Source: Vibrio rhodolitus (lineage in GTDB: Bacteria; Pseudomonadota; Gammaproteobacteria; Enterobacterales; Vibrionaceae). From it: a stretch of 64,000 nucleotides of DNA. This document shows, in pieces, positions 39,761-49,564 of this stretch (the stretch's first letter is position 1; every line of letters begins with the position of its first letter). Location: contig NZ_QLYZ01000010.1 of NCBI RefSeq assembly GCF_003350325.1, positions 62,001 through 126,000 of the forward strand, in the 5' to 3' direction. Position numbers and translations under genes: made by a program. The notes below the pieces were generated by a model. That model was not told where the DNA came from, ran no database searches, and saw only the letters and a list, made by a program, of their open reading frames with translations.

Positions 39761-41020
39761 CTACGCTTGTTGTTTTTCTAATTCCGCTTGTGCGGCTTCT
39801 TCTTCAATCAGCGCATCAACAATTACGGCACAAGCTGCATCACCCGTGATGTTGAGGGCTGTGCGGATCATGTCAAAGATACGGTCCAATGCGAATAGCA
39901 GTGGTAGACCTTCGATTGGAATGCCTGCGGCAAGCAGTACTGCAACCACAAGGAATGATGGTCCCGGAACACCCGCTTGACCAACCGCACCTAAAGTTGA
40001 AGTAACAATAATCGCGATGTATGCACCCATACCAAGTTCAATGTTAAACAGTTGGGCGAAGAAGATTGCTACCAAACCGTAGTAGATCGCGTTACCAGAC
40101 ATGTTGATTGTTGCGCCAAGTGGCAGAACAAATGATGCTGTTGAGTTGCGCACTTTTAGCTCGTGCTCAACAGTATCCATAGTCACAGGTAGTGTCGCCA
40201 TGGATGAGGCGGTAGAGAGAGCAACTGCCTGAGGCTTTTTCATTGCACTGATAAACTGTTTGGCTGATGTCTTAGTAAACAGGTGGATCATTGCAGGGTA
40301 AACGACAAAGCCAAAGATCAGGATGGCTGCGACGTATACAACAAAGAGTTTAAATACCACCATTAGCGCGCCAAAACCAAAGGTACCTACTGCTTCTGCC
40401 ATGAGACCGAAGACACCAATAGGCGCGATAACCATAACCTTGTTGATCATCCAAACCATGCTATCAACAATGGTATTTACGCCATTGATAATCGGTGTAC
40501 GGCGTTCTTTGTCTTGGCGAGAAAGTGCGATACCGAAAAATAGACAGAACACCAAGATTTGTAGAATATTCGCTTCGTTTAGGGATTGGAAAACGTTGGT
40601 TGGGATCATACCGGTAACGGTCGCCCAGAAAGTAGGAAGTTCCCCTTTAGCAGCGTATTCAGATGAGAACATGCCTTCCACGCTCGACAGGTCAATGCCG
40701 ATACCTGGTTGGAAAACCACGCCCATCACGATAGCCAGTGCCACCGCCAGAGCTGAAGTTAGACCAAAGTAACCTAGCGTTACTGCACCAACTTTACCTG
40801 CAGCATGGCTATTGCCTAAGCCCGCGGAACCAGAAATAAGTGCGACTGCGACTAGTGGAATCACTAGCATTTTGATTAGATTAATAAAAATTGCGCCAAG
40901 TGGAGCAAACATTGCAGCATCTTGACCCATCATGGCACCAACGGCAGTACCGACGATCATTGCAATGACAACTTGAACACCTATGTTGCTTAGCAAACCT
41001 TTTTTCTCTAACACTTCCAT
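39761..41020 (-). CDS. Dicarboxylate/amino acid:cation symporter (DAACS), variant NMDGT motif
   Basis: A 419-residue member of the glutamate/aspartate/dicarboxylate symporter family with about eight transmembrane segments and two hairpins. The HP1 serine motif is present as STASSMATLPVTM, and the TM8 substrate residues appear as FDMIRTALNITGD (equivalents of GltPh Asp394, Arg397, Thr398, Asn401 and Asp405), which implies an acidic substrate. TM7 reads INMSGNAIYYG where the family has NMDGT, so a sodium-site Asp is replaced by Ser. Start ATG 41018-41020 (MEVLEKKG) with AGAGG upstream; a GTG 14 codons earlier is possible. Confidence 0.85.
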   Translation of the reverse strand: MEVLEKKGLLSNIGVQVVIAMIVGTAVGAMMGQDAAMFAPLGAIFINLIKMLVIPLVAVALISGSAGLGNSHAAGKVGAVTLGYFGLTSALAVALAIVMGVVFQPGIGIDLSSVEGMFSSEYAAKGELPTFWATVTGMIPTNVFQSLNEANILQILVFCLFFGIALSRQDKERRTPIINGVNTIVDSMVWMINKVMVIAPIGVFGLMAEAVGTFGFGALMVVFKLFVVYVAAILIFGFVVYPAMIHLFTKTSAKQFISAMKKPQAVALSTASSMATLPVTMDTVEHELKVRNSTASFVLPLGATINMSGNAIYYGLVAIFFAQLFNIELGMGAYIAIIVTSTLGAVGQAGVPGPSFLVVAVLLAAGIPIEGLPLLFALDRIFDMIRTALNITGDAACAVIVDALIEEEAAQAELEKQQA

Positions 41021-41293
41021 AACCTCTGTGCTAATAAATGATAAATCCCCAATATTAACCACTGCACATATTGTGGTAGGTAGCTAATAATGTCGGCTAA
41101 GTTTGTACACTTATTGTTTACATTTGGCAACAAAGAAAATTATAAATCCATCATTACTAGTGACAGTTTAATGACAAATTTATTGGCTAAATTGAGGGGT
41201 AACGTTTGCTCTGGTGGTGATTTATTGGATATTTCGCAAATGGATGGATTTATATAAACGTGATCAATGTAACAATGTTGCAAGTGTTAAACT

Positions 41294-41325
41294 AAAACGG
41301 CTCGAGAGAGTTAACTCCCGAGCCG
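41294..41325 (-). terminator. Terminator of the trp operon
   Basis: On the minus strand CGGCTCGGGAGTTAACTCTCTCGAGCCG folds into a hairpin and is followed by TTTTAGTTT. It lies 20 bp after the trpA stop. Confidence 0.82.
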
Positions 41326-41345
41326 CAAATCAGCTTATCTAAACG

Positions 41346-42152
41346 TTACTTTTGTGTTGCTGCTTTCATCGCAGTAACAAAGTTACCTAGTGCTTCGAGC
41401 ATAAGCTCTGGTTGAGGGTGGTTATTCTCAATGATTTTAACCACAGCCGATCCTGAAATTGCGCCTGCCGCGCCAGCTTCAAGCGCTTGTTTCACTTGCT
41501 CAGGTTCTGAAATGCCAAAGCCAAGTAGAGCAGGCGGCGCATCAAATTTATTCAGGCGCTCTAGCATATCGCTTACTGGCATATTGGCTTTGGTTTCAGC
41601 GCCAGTTACCCCCGCACGTGACAGTAGGTAAGTGTAGCCGCTGCCTAACTCTGCTACAGATTGAAGCGTCTCGTCGCTGGCGGTTGGTGGCGCAATAAAG
41701 ATTGGGTGAATACCAAACTCGTTAGCGGCTGCCACAAACTCAGCGCTTTCATTGGTCGGAACATCGGCAATCAGCACCGAATCAACACCAGCTTCTGCAC
41801 AGCGTTGATAAAAGTCTTCTATACCGCGTGAAAACACCAAGTTGGCATACATCAACAGACCAATCGGTAACTCTGGAAACTCAGCACGGATTTTACTGAT
41901 CAGCTCAAAGCAAATTGCCGGTGTTGCGCCTGCATCCAACGCGCGAATGTTAGCGCCTTGAATGGTTGGACCATCTGCCAGCGGGTCGGAGAATGGCATG
42001 CCTAACTCAAGTGCGTCAGCACCAGATTTTGCTAACGTGCGCATGATTTCTAGCGAGTGTTCAGGGCTAGGATCGCAGATGGTAACGAACGGGACAAATG
42101 CGCCTTGGTTTTTCTCTGCAAGGCGAGCAAACATTGATTGATAACGGTCCAT
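41346..42152 (-). CDS. trpA: Tryptophan synthase alpha chain
   Basis: A 268-residue barrel lyase that splits indole-3-glycerol phosphate and channels indole to TrpB. Catalytic Glu is in [19 protein letters not shown] (near 49) and Asp in the DSVLIADVP segment (near 130). The phosphate site is [10 protein letters not shown]...GAISGSAVV. Last gene of the operon; overlaps trpB by one base (TAATG). Confidence 0.97.
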   Translation of the reverse strand: MDRYQSMFARLAEKNQGAFVPFVTICDPSPEHSLEIMRTLAKSGADALELGMPFSDPLADGPTIQGANIRALDAGATPAICFELISKIRAEFPELPIGLLMYANLVFSRGIEDFYQRCAEAGVDSVLIADVPTNESAEFVAAANEFGIHPIFIAPPTASDETLQSVAELGSGYTYLLSRAGVTGAETKANMPVSDMLERLNKFDAPPALLGFGISEPEQVKQALEAGAAGAISGSAVVKIIENNHPQPELMLEALGNFVTAMKAATQK

Positions 42153-43342
42153 TACATCACTCCTTTTTCTTCTAGGAGGGCGTGGACAGTAAAGATGTCT
42201 TTGTCACCACGACCCGATAGGTTTACCACCAGTAGTTGTTCTTGTTCTGGGTTTTCACGTGCCATGCGCAGTGCATGAGCCAGTGCGTGAGAGGATTCTA
42301 GCGCTGGAATGATCCCTTCGCTACGCGCAAGTTCTTGGAAAGCTTCTAGCGCTTCGTCATCGGTGACGTTGTCATACTCAGCACGTCCAATCGCATTTAA
42401 GTGCGCGTGTTGTGGTCCCACTGACGGAAAGTCTAGACCAGCTGACACTGAGTAAGACTCTTCAACTTGACCGTTGGCATCTTGCATCAGTGGCGCTTTC
42501 ATGCCAAAGAAAATACCGGTTTTGCCATGTTTTAGCGGTGCACCATGTTGGTCAGTATCAATGCCTTTACCTGCAGGTTCGACGCCAATTAGACGCACAC
42601 TTTCTTCTTCAATGAAGTCGGCAAACATACCAATAGCGTTAGAGCCACCACCCACACAGGCAATGACTGCATCAGGCAGGCGACCTTCACGGGCTAAAAT
42701 CTGGTTTTTGGTCTCTTCACCAATCATGCGCTGGAAGTCACGCACAATCGTTGGGAATGGGTGAGGACCCGCCGCTGTACCTAGCAAGTAGTGCGCGGTT
42801 TCGTAGCTGCCAGACCAGTCGCGTAGCGCTTCATTACAGGCATCTTTTAGTGTGGCTGAACCTGAATGCACCGGGATCACTTCTGCGCCCATTAGTTTCA
42901 TGCGAAATACGTTCGGGCTTTGACGCTCAACGTCTTTCGCGCCCATGTAAACGCGGCATTTTAGTCCGAGTAGCGCACAGGCGAGGGCAGTCGCCACACC
43001 GTGTTGACCCGCACCTGTTTCAGCGATGATTTCATGTTTACCCATGCGTTTTGCCAGCAACGCTTGACCAAGTACTTGGTTGGTCTTGTGTGCGCCGCCG
43101 TGCAGCAAATCTTCACGCTTTAGATACAGTTTGGTTTTGGTGCCTTTGGTCAGGTTACGAGTCAGCGTTAACGCTGTTGGGCGACCCGCATACTCTTGCA
43201 GCAGTGACATAAACTCGCTGCGAAACGCAGGATCTTCTTGTGCATCAATAAACGCTTGCTCTAGTTGCTCTAGCGCAGGCACTAGAATTTGCGGAACGTA
43301 TTGACCGCCGTATTCGCCGAAATAGGCATTTAACATCGCCAT
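42152..43342 (-). CDS. trpB: Tryptophan synthase beta chain
   Basis: A 396-residue PLP enzyme that joins indole and serine. The PLP lysine is in [15 protein letters not shown] (near residue 87), the catalytic Glu in AETGAGQHG and the phosphate cup in [12 protein letters not shown]. Thirteen bases separate it from trpCF. Confidence 0.98.
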   Translation of the reverse strand: MAMLNAYFGEYGGQYVPQILVPALEQLEQAFIDAQEDPAFRSEFMSLLQEYAGRPTALTLTRNLTKGTKTKLYLKREDLLHGGAHKTNQVLGQALLAKRMGKHEIIAETGAGQHGVATALACALLGLKCRVYMGAKDVERQSPNVFRMKLMGAEVIPVHSGSATLKDACNEALRDWSGSYETAHYLLGTAAGPHPFPTIVRDFQRMIGEETKNQILAREGRLPDAVIACVGGGSNAIGMFADFIEEESVRLIGVEPAGKGIDTDQHGAPLKHGKTGIFFGMKAPLMQDANGQVEESYSVSAGLDFPSVGPQHAHLNAIGRAEYDNVTDDEALEAFQELARSEGIIPALESSHALAHALRMARENPEQEQLLVVNLSGRGDKDIFTVHALLEEKGVM

Positions 43343-43354
43343 TGCTTGTCTTCC

Positions 43355-44782
43355 TTAATATTCTCTAATTGCAGCAAACGCTTGTTGCAACTTAACTAAA
43401 TCTTTTTTACCTGGTGCGCTTTCCACACCGGAATTGAGGTCTAAACCGAGGCAGCCTAATGTGCCTGCTTGCTGGGCGTTATCTGCCGATAATCCGCCAG
43501 CCAGCATCACTTCTTTAGTGCAGCCGATTAATGACCAATCAAATACTTTGCCTGTACCGCCGCTTTGTTTACCGACTTGAGCATCGAGTAGATGGCGGTC
43601 GATATGGCGGCTAAGACGTTGCACCTGTTTATCACTCACGCCATAGGCTTTCCAAATCTGAATCTCTTGCGGCAGTTGAATGCGCAGAACATCCACATAC
43701 TCCTGAGACTCGCTACCATGTAACTGCACCGCAGCAAGGTTCAATTGGGTAGCAATTTCAGCCACAATTTCGACAGGGTGATTTTGAAAAACGCCAACAT
43801 AGTTAAGCGGCGCACCACTCATTACGAGACGAGCATTTTCTGGGCTCACATAACGTTTAGAGGCTTCAACAAAGATCAAACCACCATAGACGGCACCAGA
43901 TTGATACGCCTTAGCGGCATCGTCTGAATGGGTCAAACCACACACTTTGTTTTGCCCGAGGGTTACTTTGCGCACTGCTTGCTCGAGGTTATCTTCCGCC
44001 ATCAGCGAACTGCCAATTAAGAAACCATCGGCAAACTCAGCCAGTTCACGCACCTGCTGGTGGGTGTAAATCCCCGATTCAGAGATAACCGTGGCGTTGG
44101 GTGCCAGTTCACGGATGGTTGGAGCTAACTCTTTGGTACGGTTTAAATCGGTGCTGAGATCGCGCAGGTTGCGGTTGTTAATACCGATGACTTTAGCGCC
44201 CAGTTTGACCGCTCGATGCAGCTCGTCTTCGTTGCTCACCTCAGTTAAAACACCCATCTTCAGAGAATGGGCAACGTCAGCAAGTTCTTGGTACTGAGCA
44301 TCATCCAATACTGACAGCATCAACAGAATCGCATCCGCGCTATAGTGGCGCGCAAGATACACTTGGTAGCTGTCGACCATAAAATCTTTACATAAGATAG
44401 GTTGGCGAGCCTGTTTGCGCACTTGCGGCAGAAACTCAAAATCACCTTGGAAGTATTTTTCATCGGTCAGCACTGAGATGGCACTTGCGTGGCGATCATA
44501 GGTTGAGGCGATGTAGTCCAAGTTAAAATCGTCCCGGATCAGCCCCTTTGACGGTGAGGCTTTTTTACATTCAAGAATGAACGCGGTTTTATCTCCACTC
44601 AGCGCTTGGTAGAAGTCGCGATCAGATGGCTCAAGCTCGGTTTGAAATTCAGCGAGCGGTTGCGTTTGATTGCGCTCCGCGACCCATTGATATTTGTCAC
44701 GGACAATCTTTGCTAATACTTCTGCCATTTGCGCTTCTTGTTTCGATACGTGCTGGGAGAGCTTTTCAGATGTTTGTGTCAT
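43355..44782 (-). CDS. trpC: Bifunctional indole-3-glycerol phosphate synthase / phosphoribosylanthranilate isomerase
   Basis: A 475-residue fusion (trpCF). The N-terminal synthase (about 20-270) has FILECKKASPSKGLIR, the catalytic PILCKDFMVD and the ISESGIYT loop. The C-terminal isomerase (about 275-475) begins NKVCGLTHSDDA with the catalytic Cys, followed by LAAVQLHGSESQEY and LDLNSGVESAPGKKD. It carries an N-terminal extension of about 18 residues before MAEVLAKIVRDK, so a later start (Met19) is conceivable. Confidence 0.96.
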   Translation of the reverse strand: MTQTSEKLSQHVSKQEAQMAEVLAKIVRDKYQWVAERNQTQPLAEFQTELEPSDRDFYQALSGDKTAFILECKKASPSKGLIRDDFNLDYIASTYDRHASAISVLTDEKYFQGDFEFLPQVRKQARQPILCKDFMVDSYQVYLARHYSADAILLMLSVLDDAQYQELADVAHSLKMGVLTEVSNEDELHRAVKLGAKVIGINNRNLRDLSTDLNRTKELAPTIRELAPNATVISESGIYTHQQVRELAEFADGFLIGSSLMAEDNLEQAVRKVTLGQNKVCGLTHSDDAAKAYQSGAVYGGLIFVEASKRYVSPENARLVMSGAPLNYVGVFQNHPVEIVAEIATQLNLAAVQLHGSESQEYVDVLRIQLPQEIQIWKAYGVSDKQVQRLSRHIDRHLLDAQVGKQSGGTGKVFDWSLIGCTKEVMLAGGLSADNAQQAGTLGCLGLDLNSGVESAPGKKDLVKLQQAFAAIREY

Positions 44783-44791
44783 AGGTGATCC

Positions 44792-45790
44792 TTAGCCGCG
44801 TGCCGCTAACTGTTCAACTAACTTAAATGCCTTGCCAGAATTCATCACGTCGATCGCTTGCTGAGTATTGGCTTTAAGGTTTTCGTGACCAAATAGGCGC
44901 ATCAATAACGCTACGTTGACCGCGACTGCACCTAATTGTGCCTTAGTGCCGCTGCCGGTCAAAATGTTGGTAATGATCGCTTTGTTTTCTTCTGGATCGC
45001 CACCCTTAATTGCTTCCAATGGGAAACGTTCCACACCAAAATCTTCCGGTGATAGGGTGTATTCATGAATTTGTCCGTCTTTGATTTCAGCCACGGTGGT
45101 TTCGCCGTGAATCGCCACTTCATCTAAGCCGCTGCCATGCACCACAGCCGCGCGCTTCATGCCCATTTTCAGCATGGTTTCTGCAATTGGGCGAACCAGT
45201 TCTTCGCTGTAGACACCCATCAGCTCGATATTCGGGCGAGCTGGGTTAATCAAAGGACCTAAGATATTGAAGATCGTGCGAGTTTTCATGGTTTGACGCA
45301 CTGGCATCGCGTGACGTACACCACCGTGATATTGTGGCGCAAATAAGAAAGCCACACCAAGGTCATCAACGGCTTCACGCGTGTCATCTGCACTCATCGC
45401 GAGGTTGATGCCGAATGAATCAAGCAGATCCGATGAACCGGATTTGCTCGACACGCTACGGTTACCGTGCTTAGCGACTTTAAGCCCACAACCTGCCGCA
45501 ACAAAAGCGGCGGTCGTCGAGATATTGATAGTGTCGTGTCCGTCACCACCAGTGCCAACGATATCGGCAAAATCATAGTCTGGACGTGGGAACGGGTTAG
45601 CGTTTTCGAGCAATGCTTTAGCCGCGCCAGCGATCTCTGCGGGTGTTTCACCTTTGATCTTCAGTGCCGTTAGGGCAGAAGCCATCAAAATCGGGTCTAA
45701 TTCACCACGGATAATCAGGTCGAAAAGCTGCTGGCTCTCTTGCTCAGTCAGTGACTCTTGCTCATATAGTTTATTAATAATCTGTTCCAT
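44792..45790 (-). CDS. trpD: Anthranilate phosphoribosyltransferase
   Basis: A 332-residue enzyme that transfers phosphoribose from PRPP to anthranilate. The glycine-rich PRPP motif is VGTGGDGHDTINIST near residue 80, followed by KHGNRSVSSKSGSSDLLD; the hinge region is FAPQYHGGVRHAMPVR. It is separate from trpG here, unlike the E. coli trpGD fusion, as is usual in vibrios. Confidence 0.97.
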   Translation of the reverse strand: MEQIINKLYEQESLTEQESQQLFDLIIRGELDPILMASALTALKIKGETPAEIAGAAKALLENANPFPRPDYDFADIVGTGGDGHDTINISTTAAFVAAGCGLKVAKHGNRSVSSKSGSSDLLDSFGINLAMSADDTREAVDDLGVAFLFAPQYHGGVRHAMPVRQTMKTRTIFNILGPLINPARPNIELMGVYSEELVRPIAETMLKMGMKRAAVVHGSGLDEVAIHGETTVAEIKDGQIHEYTLSPEDFGVERFPLEAIKGGDPEENKAIITNILTGSGTKAQLGAVAVNVALLMRLFGHENLKANTQQAIDVMNSGKAFKLVEQLAARG

Positions 45791-45800
45791 GATCTTTTCC

Positions 45801-46391
45801 TTATCCGTTGGTTCGCTCTAATGCCCATTCAATCGCATTGGCGAGAAGTGTCGCTCCATAGGTGGTCATAATTGACTCAGGATGAAATTGGAAACCACAC
45901 ACTTTGTCTTGTTCTTGCACCACTGACATCACCAAACCGTCAACTTCGGCGGTCACCGTTAGGCTATCTGACACCTCGGTCGCAACCAGAGAGTGGTAGC
46001 GCGCAATAGCAAGCGGTGAGGGCAAGCCTTGGTAGATGGTGTGGTTCTGATGTTCCATCATCGAGACCTTACCATGCACAATTTCGCCAGCGCCTGCAAC
46101 CTTGCCACCGTAAGCTTCAACGATGGCTTGGTGCCCAAGACAGATACCTATCATAGGCACTTTGCCTTTTAAGCGTTGAATCAACTCGGGCATGCAACCT
46201 GCCTCTGCGGGCGCACCAGGACCAGGAGAGAGCAACATCACTGGGTTTGGCAGTTTTAGTACCGCTTGTTCGATACTCTCTGCGGCAATGTGGTTGCGGT
46301 AAATTGTGACTTCATGCCCCAGTGAACGAAATTGGTCGACTAGGTTGTAAGTAAACGAGTCAAAGTTGTCGATAAATACAATATTTGCCAT
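45801..46391 (-). CDS. trpG: Anthranilate synthase glutaminase component
   Basis: A 196-residue class I glutamine amidotransferase feeding ammonia to TrpE. Opens IVFIDNFDSFTYNLVDQ; the oxyanion and nucleophile motifs are LLSPGPGAPAEAG and GICLGHQAI (Cys near 84), with His/Glu in GFQFHPESIMT. Start ATG 46389-46391 with AGGTG upstream; a GTG three codons earlier, directly after the trpE stop, is less likely. Confidence 0.96.
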   Translation of the reverse strand: MANIVFIDNFDSFTYNLVDQFRSLGHEVTIYRNHIAAESIEQAVLKLPNPVMLLSPGPGAPAEAGCMPELIQRLKGKVPMIGICLGHQAIVEAYGGKVAGAGEIVHGKVSMMEHQNHTIYQGLPSPLAIARYHSLVATEVSDSLTVTAEVDGLVMSVVQEQDKVCGFQFHPESIMTTYGATLLANAIEWALERTNG

Positions 46392-46400
46392 GTTTAACAC

Positions 46401-47987
46401 CTATACCTTGTCTGTACTTTGGTTATGGGCTTTATGCGCCGCTTGGATGGCTGAGATCACCGCTTGCGCTTTACCGCGGGTTTCATCCGCTTCCGCTTGC
46501 GGGTGTGAGTCGAAGACCACGCCCGCACCGGCTTGCACCTGGGCGATACCATCTTCGACATACGCCGAGCGAATCACGATACAAGTATCCAGTGTCCCTT
46601 CGCCAGTTAGGTAACCGACTGCACCGCCATAGCTGCCGCGTCGCGCTTGTTCGACATCGCGAATTAATTGCATAGCACGGATCTTTGGCGCACCGGTCAG
46701 TGTGCCCATGTTCATGCAAGCTTGATAGGCGTGTAGCGCATCAAGATCATCACGCAGTTGACCGACCACACGAGAGACTAAGTGCATCACATGGCTGTAA
46801 CGGTCGACTTTTAGAAGGTCTGCAACATGGCGAGTGCCAGCCGCAGAAATACGCGCAACGTCGTTGCGAGCTAAGTCAACCAGCATCATGTGCTCGGCGT
46901 TTTCTTTGGTATCAGCGCGCAGTTCAAGCTCAATACGGCTATCGAGGTCAAAATCGATTTCACCGTTAGGGCGTTTACCTCGGCGGCGCGTGCCAGCAAT
47001 TGGGTAAATTTCTACTTGGTTGGTGTGCGTTTCGTATTTGAGTGCGCTTTCTGGCGACGCGCCAAACAGAGTAAATAACTCATCTTGCATGTAGAACATG
47101 TAAGGGCTTGGATTGCTCTGCTTTAACTCTTTATAGGCGGCCAGAGGAGATGGGCAAGGCAGAGTGAAGCGGCGTGAAGGCACCACTTGGAACACATCAC
47201 CTTTAATCACAAACTGTTTAAGGTCGCGTACGGTTTGGCAAAAGTCCTGATCCGAAACGCTTGGCACAGGCTCAACGCTAGGCAATTGTTCTGCTTGAGG
47301 CAGTGATTTAAGTTCTCCACACGCTTTGGCAATCTCTACTAGACGTTTTTCAATCGTCGCCGCGCTGCTGCTGGCGTTAAAACGCGTCGCTTGAAGTTGG
47401 CAGCTTTGCGTTTGGTGATCAACCACCAATAGCGTTTCAGCAACATAAAATACATAATCAGGACACTTGTTGGTTGCCTTAGCTGTGCCTAAAGGCTCAA
47501 AGTTTGCGACTAGGTCATAGGCAAACAGACCGCCAATAAAGATCGCGTGCTTATCTTGGTGTCTAAGGTCGAAGCTGTGTTGAATGAGACGCAGCGCATC
47601 AAAAGAAGAGGCTTCACGCAGGCGAGAGTCTTCATCTAAGGTGTTGCAAGGCTCGCTAAACTCGATGGTCAGTGTGTTACTAGTCAGCTTAAATTCAATG
47701 TTGTCATTGATGTTGTGGCTGATGTGTTCAATCAGAGCCTGACCATTATCAGTCAGAGCGGTCATGGTAACGGTGTGCTCAAGGCAAACAATGCGCACAG
47801 CGGAGTCAACGATAAGTAGGCTTTTTAAATCCTGCTTAGAGTCAATTTCAGCGGATTCGAGTAACAAACTATCGGTTTTGTTTTCGCACAGTGTATGAAA
47901 CAGGCTAGTGGGATCGGCTGAATAAGGCACTTCAGTCTGCAATACATCCACTTTTGCTAGCTTGTTGATTGTTATGGTCTTGTTCAC
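46401..47987 (-). CDS. trpE: Anthranilate synthase component I
   Basis: A 528-residue chorismate-using enzyme, feedback-inhibited by tryptophan. The N-terminal LLLESAE segment is the tryptophan-binding region. The C-terminal catalytic domain contains DVFQVVPSRRF, the PIAGTRRRGK motif, ENAEHMMLVDLARND, and the GTLTGAPKIRAM with GAGVVFDS near the end. The start is GTG 47985-47987 with a strong AAGGAGG four bases upstream. A 267-bp repeat element separates it from the attenuator. Confidence 0.97.
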   Translation of the reverse strand: MNKTITINKLAKVDVLQTEVPYSADPTSLFHTLCENKTDSLLLESAEIDSKQDLKSLLIVDSAVRIVCLEHTVTMTALTDNGQALIEHISHNINDNIEFKLTSNTLTIEFSEPCNTLDEDSRLREASSFDALRLIQHSFDLRHQDKHAIFIGGLFAYDLVANFEPLGTAKATNKCPDYVFYVAETLLVVDHQTQSCQLQATRFNASSSAATIEKRLVEIAKACGELKSLPQAEQLPSVEPVPSVSDQDFCQTVRDLKQFVIKGDVFQVVPSRRFTLPCPSPLAAYKELKQSNPSPYMFYMQDELFTLFGASPESALKYETHTNQVEIYPIAGTRRRGKRPNGEIDFDLDSRIELELRADTKENAEHMMLVDLARNDVARISAAGTRHVADLLKVDRYSHVMHLVSRVVGQLRDDLDALHAYQACMNMGTLTGAPKIRAMQLIRDVEQARRGSYGGAVGYLTGEGTLDTCIVIRSAYVEDGIAQVQAGAGVVFDSHPQAEADETRGKAQAVISAIQAAHKAHNQSTDKV

Positions 47988-48078
47988 AAGACCTCCTTCA
48001 TTAACTATTTATATTCCTTTCCGTTACACAGTCTCGCATAAAGCTAACAATCCCCAAAACATCCTCGGTGTATATTTT

Positions 48079-48345
48079 TATACCCAAGTGACTTCAAGGT
48101 GCAGGATTCAGAGCGTTGTCATAGTTTTGAGTTCAAGGAAAACGACGCGGTGAAATAGTGAACTATTTCCAAGTCGTTTGACGCAGAAATCAGGGCTGTG
48201 ACACGCTCCCAAAGGGCGAGTTGCCTTGGTTTGTATACTTCGTTAACGATTTTTGATTTAGAGCCACTAGATCTTCAAATCGTCGCCTTGTCTACAAAAC
48301 AAGTCATTCTCGCTGAACCAGGCACCTTGAGGTTATTTGGGTATA
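48079..48345. repeat. 267-bp inverted-repeat element in the trp leader
   Basis: The left end reads TATACCCAAGTGACTTCAAG and the right end, on the opposite strand, TATACCCAAATAACCTCAAG; the match continues through GGTGC and TTCAG for about 35 bp with a few mismatches. No ORF of note lies inside. The structure is that of a small non-autonomous element (MITE-like). I remember similar intergenic sequences from other vibrios, but copy number cannot be checked here. Possible target duplication is only TA. It lies between the trp attenuator and trpE, so it is transcribed as part of the leader. Confidence 0.8.
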
Positions 48346-48384
48346 CTCCTTAGACAGTTGGATGTGAGATGCGCAACAAAACAA

Positions 48385-48409
48385 AAAGCCCGCTAACTTA
48401 GCGGGCTTT
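48385..48409 (-). terminator. trp attenuator terminator
   Basis: On the minus strand AAGCCCGCTAA / TTAGCGGGCTTTTTGTTTTG, a strong hairpin with U run, 32 bp after the trpL stop. Alternative pairing with the Trp-codon region is expected for attenuation. Confidence 0.92.
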
Positions 48410-48440
48410 GCGATTCAGTATTTATCGATTTAGCGATAAA

Positions 48441-48566
48441 TTAGAAGTACACGTTAGCCCACCAAGAACTTGTCCAAGTGCGCCACCAAGCTAGCTCTGA
48501 CATTTCGCGCTCAGGCGAAGTCAGTGCGACTTTTGTTTTCTGCTTTTGGTTAAATTCTTGTAACAT
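48441..48566 (-). CDS. trpL: trp operon leader peptide
   Basis: A 41-residue peptide starting MLQEFNQKQK and ending SSWWANVYF, with five Trp codons packed in WWRTWTSSWW (residues 27-36). It precedes the attenuator terminator. It is longer than the 14-residue E. coli leader, as I recall for Vibrio. Stalling at the Trp cluster would relieve termination when charged tRNA-Trp is low. Confidence 0.92.
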   Translation of the reverse strand: MLQEFNQKQKTKVALTSPEREMSELAWWRTWTSSWWANVYF

Positions 48567-48596
48567 AGCGTGTCTTACGAAGTAGTTTGTAATTGC

Positions 48597-48614
48597 GTAC
48601 TAGTTAACTAGTAT
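48597..48614. promoter_or_regulatory. TrpR operator
   Basis: GTACTAGTTAACTAGTAT is a nearly perfect copy of the TrpR consensus palindrome (GTACTAGTTAACTAGTAC). It covers the -10 region of the trp promoter, so tryptophan-loaded TrpR would block initiation. It also lies only 33 bp upstream of rnm on the other strand. Confidence 0.92.
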
Positions 48615-48630
48615 TTTTGTTCACTGTCAA
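48602..48630 (-). promoter_or_regulatory. trp promoter
   Basis: On the minus strand TTGACA (48630-48625), a 17-base spacer and TTAACT (48607-48602): the same hexamers and spacing as the E. coli trp promoter. Confidence 0.92.
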
Positions 48631-48646
48631 CCCTAAAGAAAAAATT

Positions 48647-49510
48647 ATGCGAATTGATTTACACAGCCATACGACCGCCTCAGATGGTAGGTTTAGTCCA
48701 CAAGAGCTGGTTGACCGTGCAGTAAGTTTCAATTTGGATGTGCTTGCGATTACCGATCACGACACGGTAGATGCACTCGCAACAGCCAAACAGTATGTTG
48801 CCGAGCAAGAACTCGAGCTAAAAATTATCGACGGAATAGAGATATCGACGGTGTGGGAAAACAAAGACATCCACATCGTTGGTTTAAATATCGATCCGGA
48901 AAACCCTGAGTTACGCAAGCTGATAGAAGAGCAGCAACAGCGCCGAGTTGTTCGCGCAGAGTTGATTGCGACCCGTCTAGCAAAGGCAACCCGTGAAGGG
49001 GTATTGGAAGAAGTGAGTCAGATTGCTGGTGACGCGCCGATTACGCGCGCTCACTTTGCCGCATGGCTAGTTGAGCATGGCTACGCTAAGACCATGCAAC
49101 AGGTGTTTAAAAAATACCTAACTCGCAATAACCCAGGGTATGTGCCGCCAAACTGGTGTTCGATGGCTGATGCGGTTAAGGCAATTCACGCTGCTGGCGG
49201 GCAGGCGGTTTTAGCCCACCCAGGGCGATATGACTTGACCGCTAAGTGGATTAAGCGCTTAATCTCAGCGTTTGTTGAAGCTGGTGGTGACGCGATGGAA
49301 GTGGCACAACCGCAGCAAGGACAACAAGAAAGACGCAACTTGGCGGATTATGCTATACAATACAAACTATTAGCCTCCCAAGGCAGTGACTTTCACTACC
49401 CATCCCCGTGGATGGAGTTAGGACGAAACCTCTGGTTGCCATCCGGCGTAGAACCAGTGTGGAAAGATTGGGGTATCGAGCCTTCACATTCCGATACTCC
49501 TGAGAGCTAA
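48647..49510 (+). CDS. rnm: PHP-domain 5'-3' exoribonuclease RNase AM (YciV/TrpH)
   Basis: A 287-residue PHP-family phosphoesterase. E. coli YciV (RNase AM) trims 5' ends of rRNAs and degrades short oligonucleotides. Metal-binding motifs are [11 protein letters not shown] at the N-terminus, [16 protein letters not shown], the [10 protein letters not shown] segment and a final GSDFHYP. ATG 48647 (MRIDLHSH) follows a weak ribosome site; ten upstream codons are not family-like. It is divergent from trpL, as in E. coli. Confidence 0.93.
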   Translation: MRIDLHSHTTASDGRFSPQELVDRAVSFNLDVLAITDHDTVDALATAKQYVAEQELELKIIDGIEISTVWENKDIHIVGLNIDPENPELRKLIEEQQQRRVVRAELIATRLAKATREGVLEEVSQIAGDAPITRAHFAAWLVEHGYAKTMQQVFKKYLTRNNPGYVPPNWCSMADAVKAIHAAGGQAVLAHPGRYDLTAKWIKRLISAFVEAGGDAMEVAQPQQGQQERRNLADYAIQYKLLASQGSDFHYPSPWMELGRNLWLPSGVEPVWKDWGIEPSHSDTPES

Positions 49511-49564
49511 GCTCGCTACTCAAGTGCCTCGATTCGACTTGGGTAAACACTATGAGGAATTACC

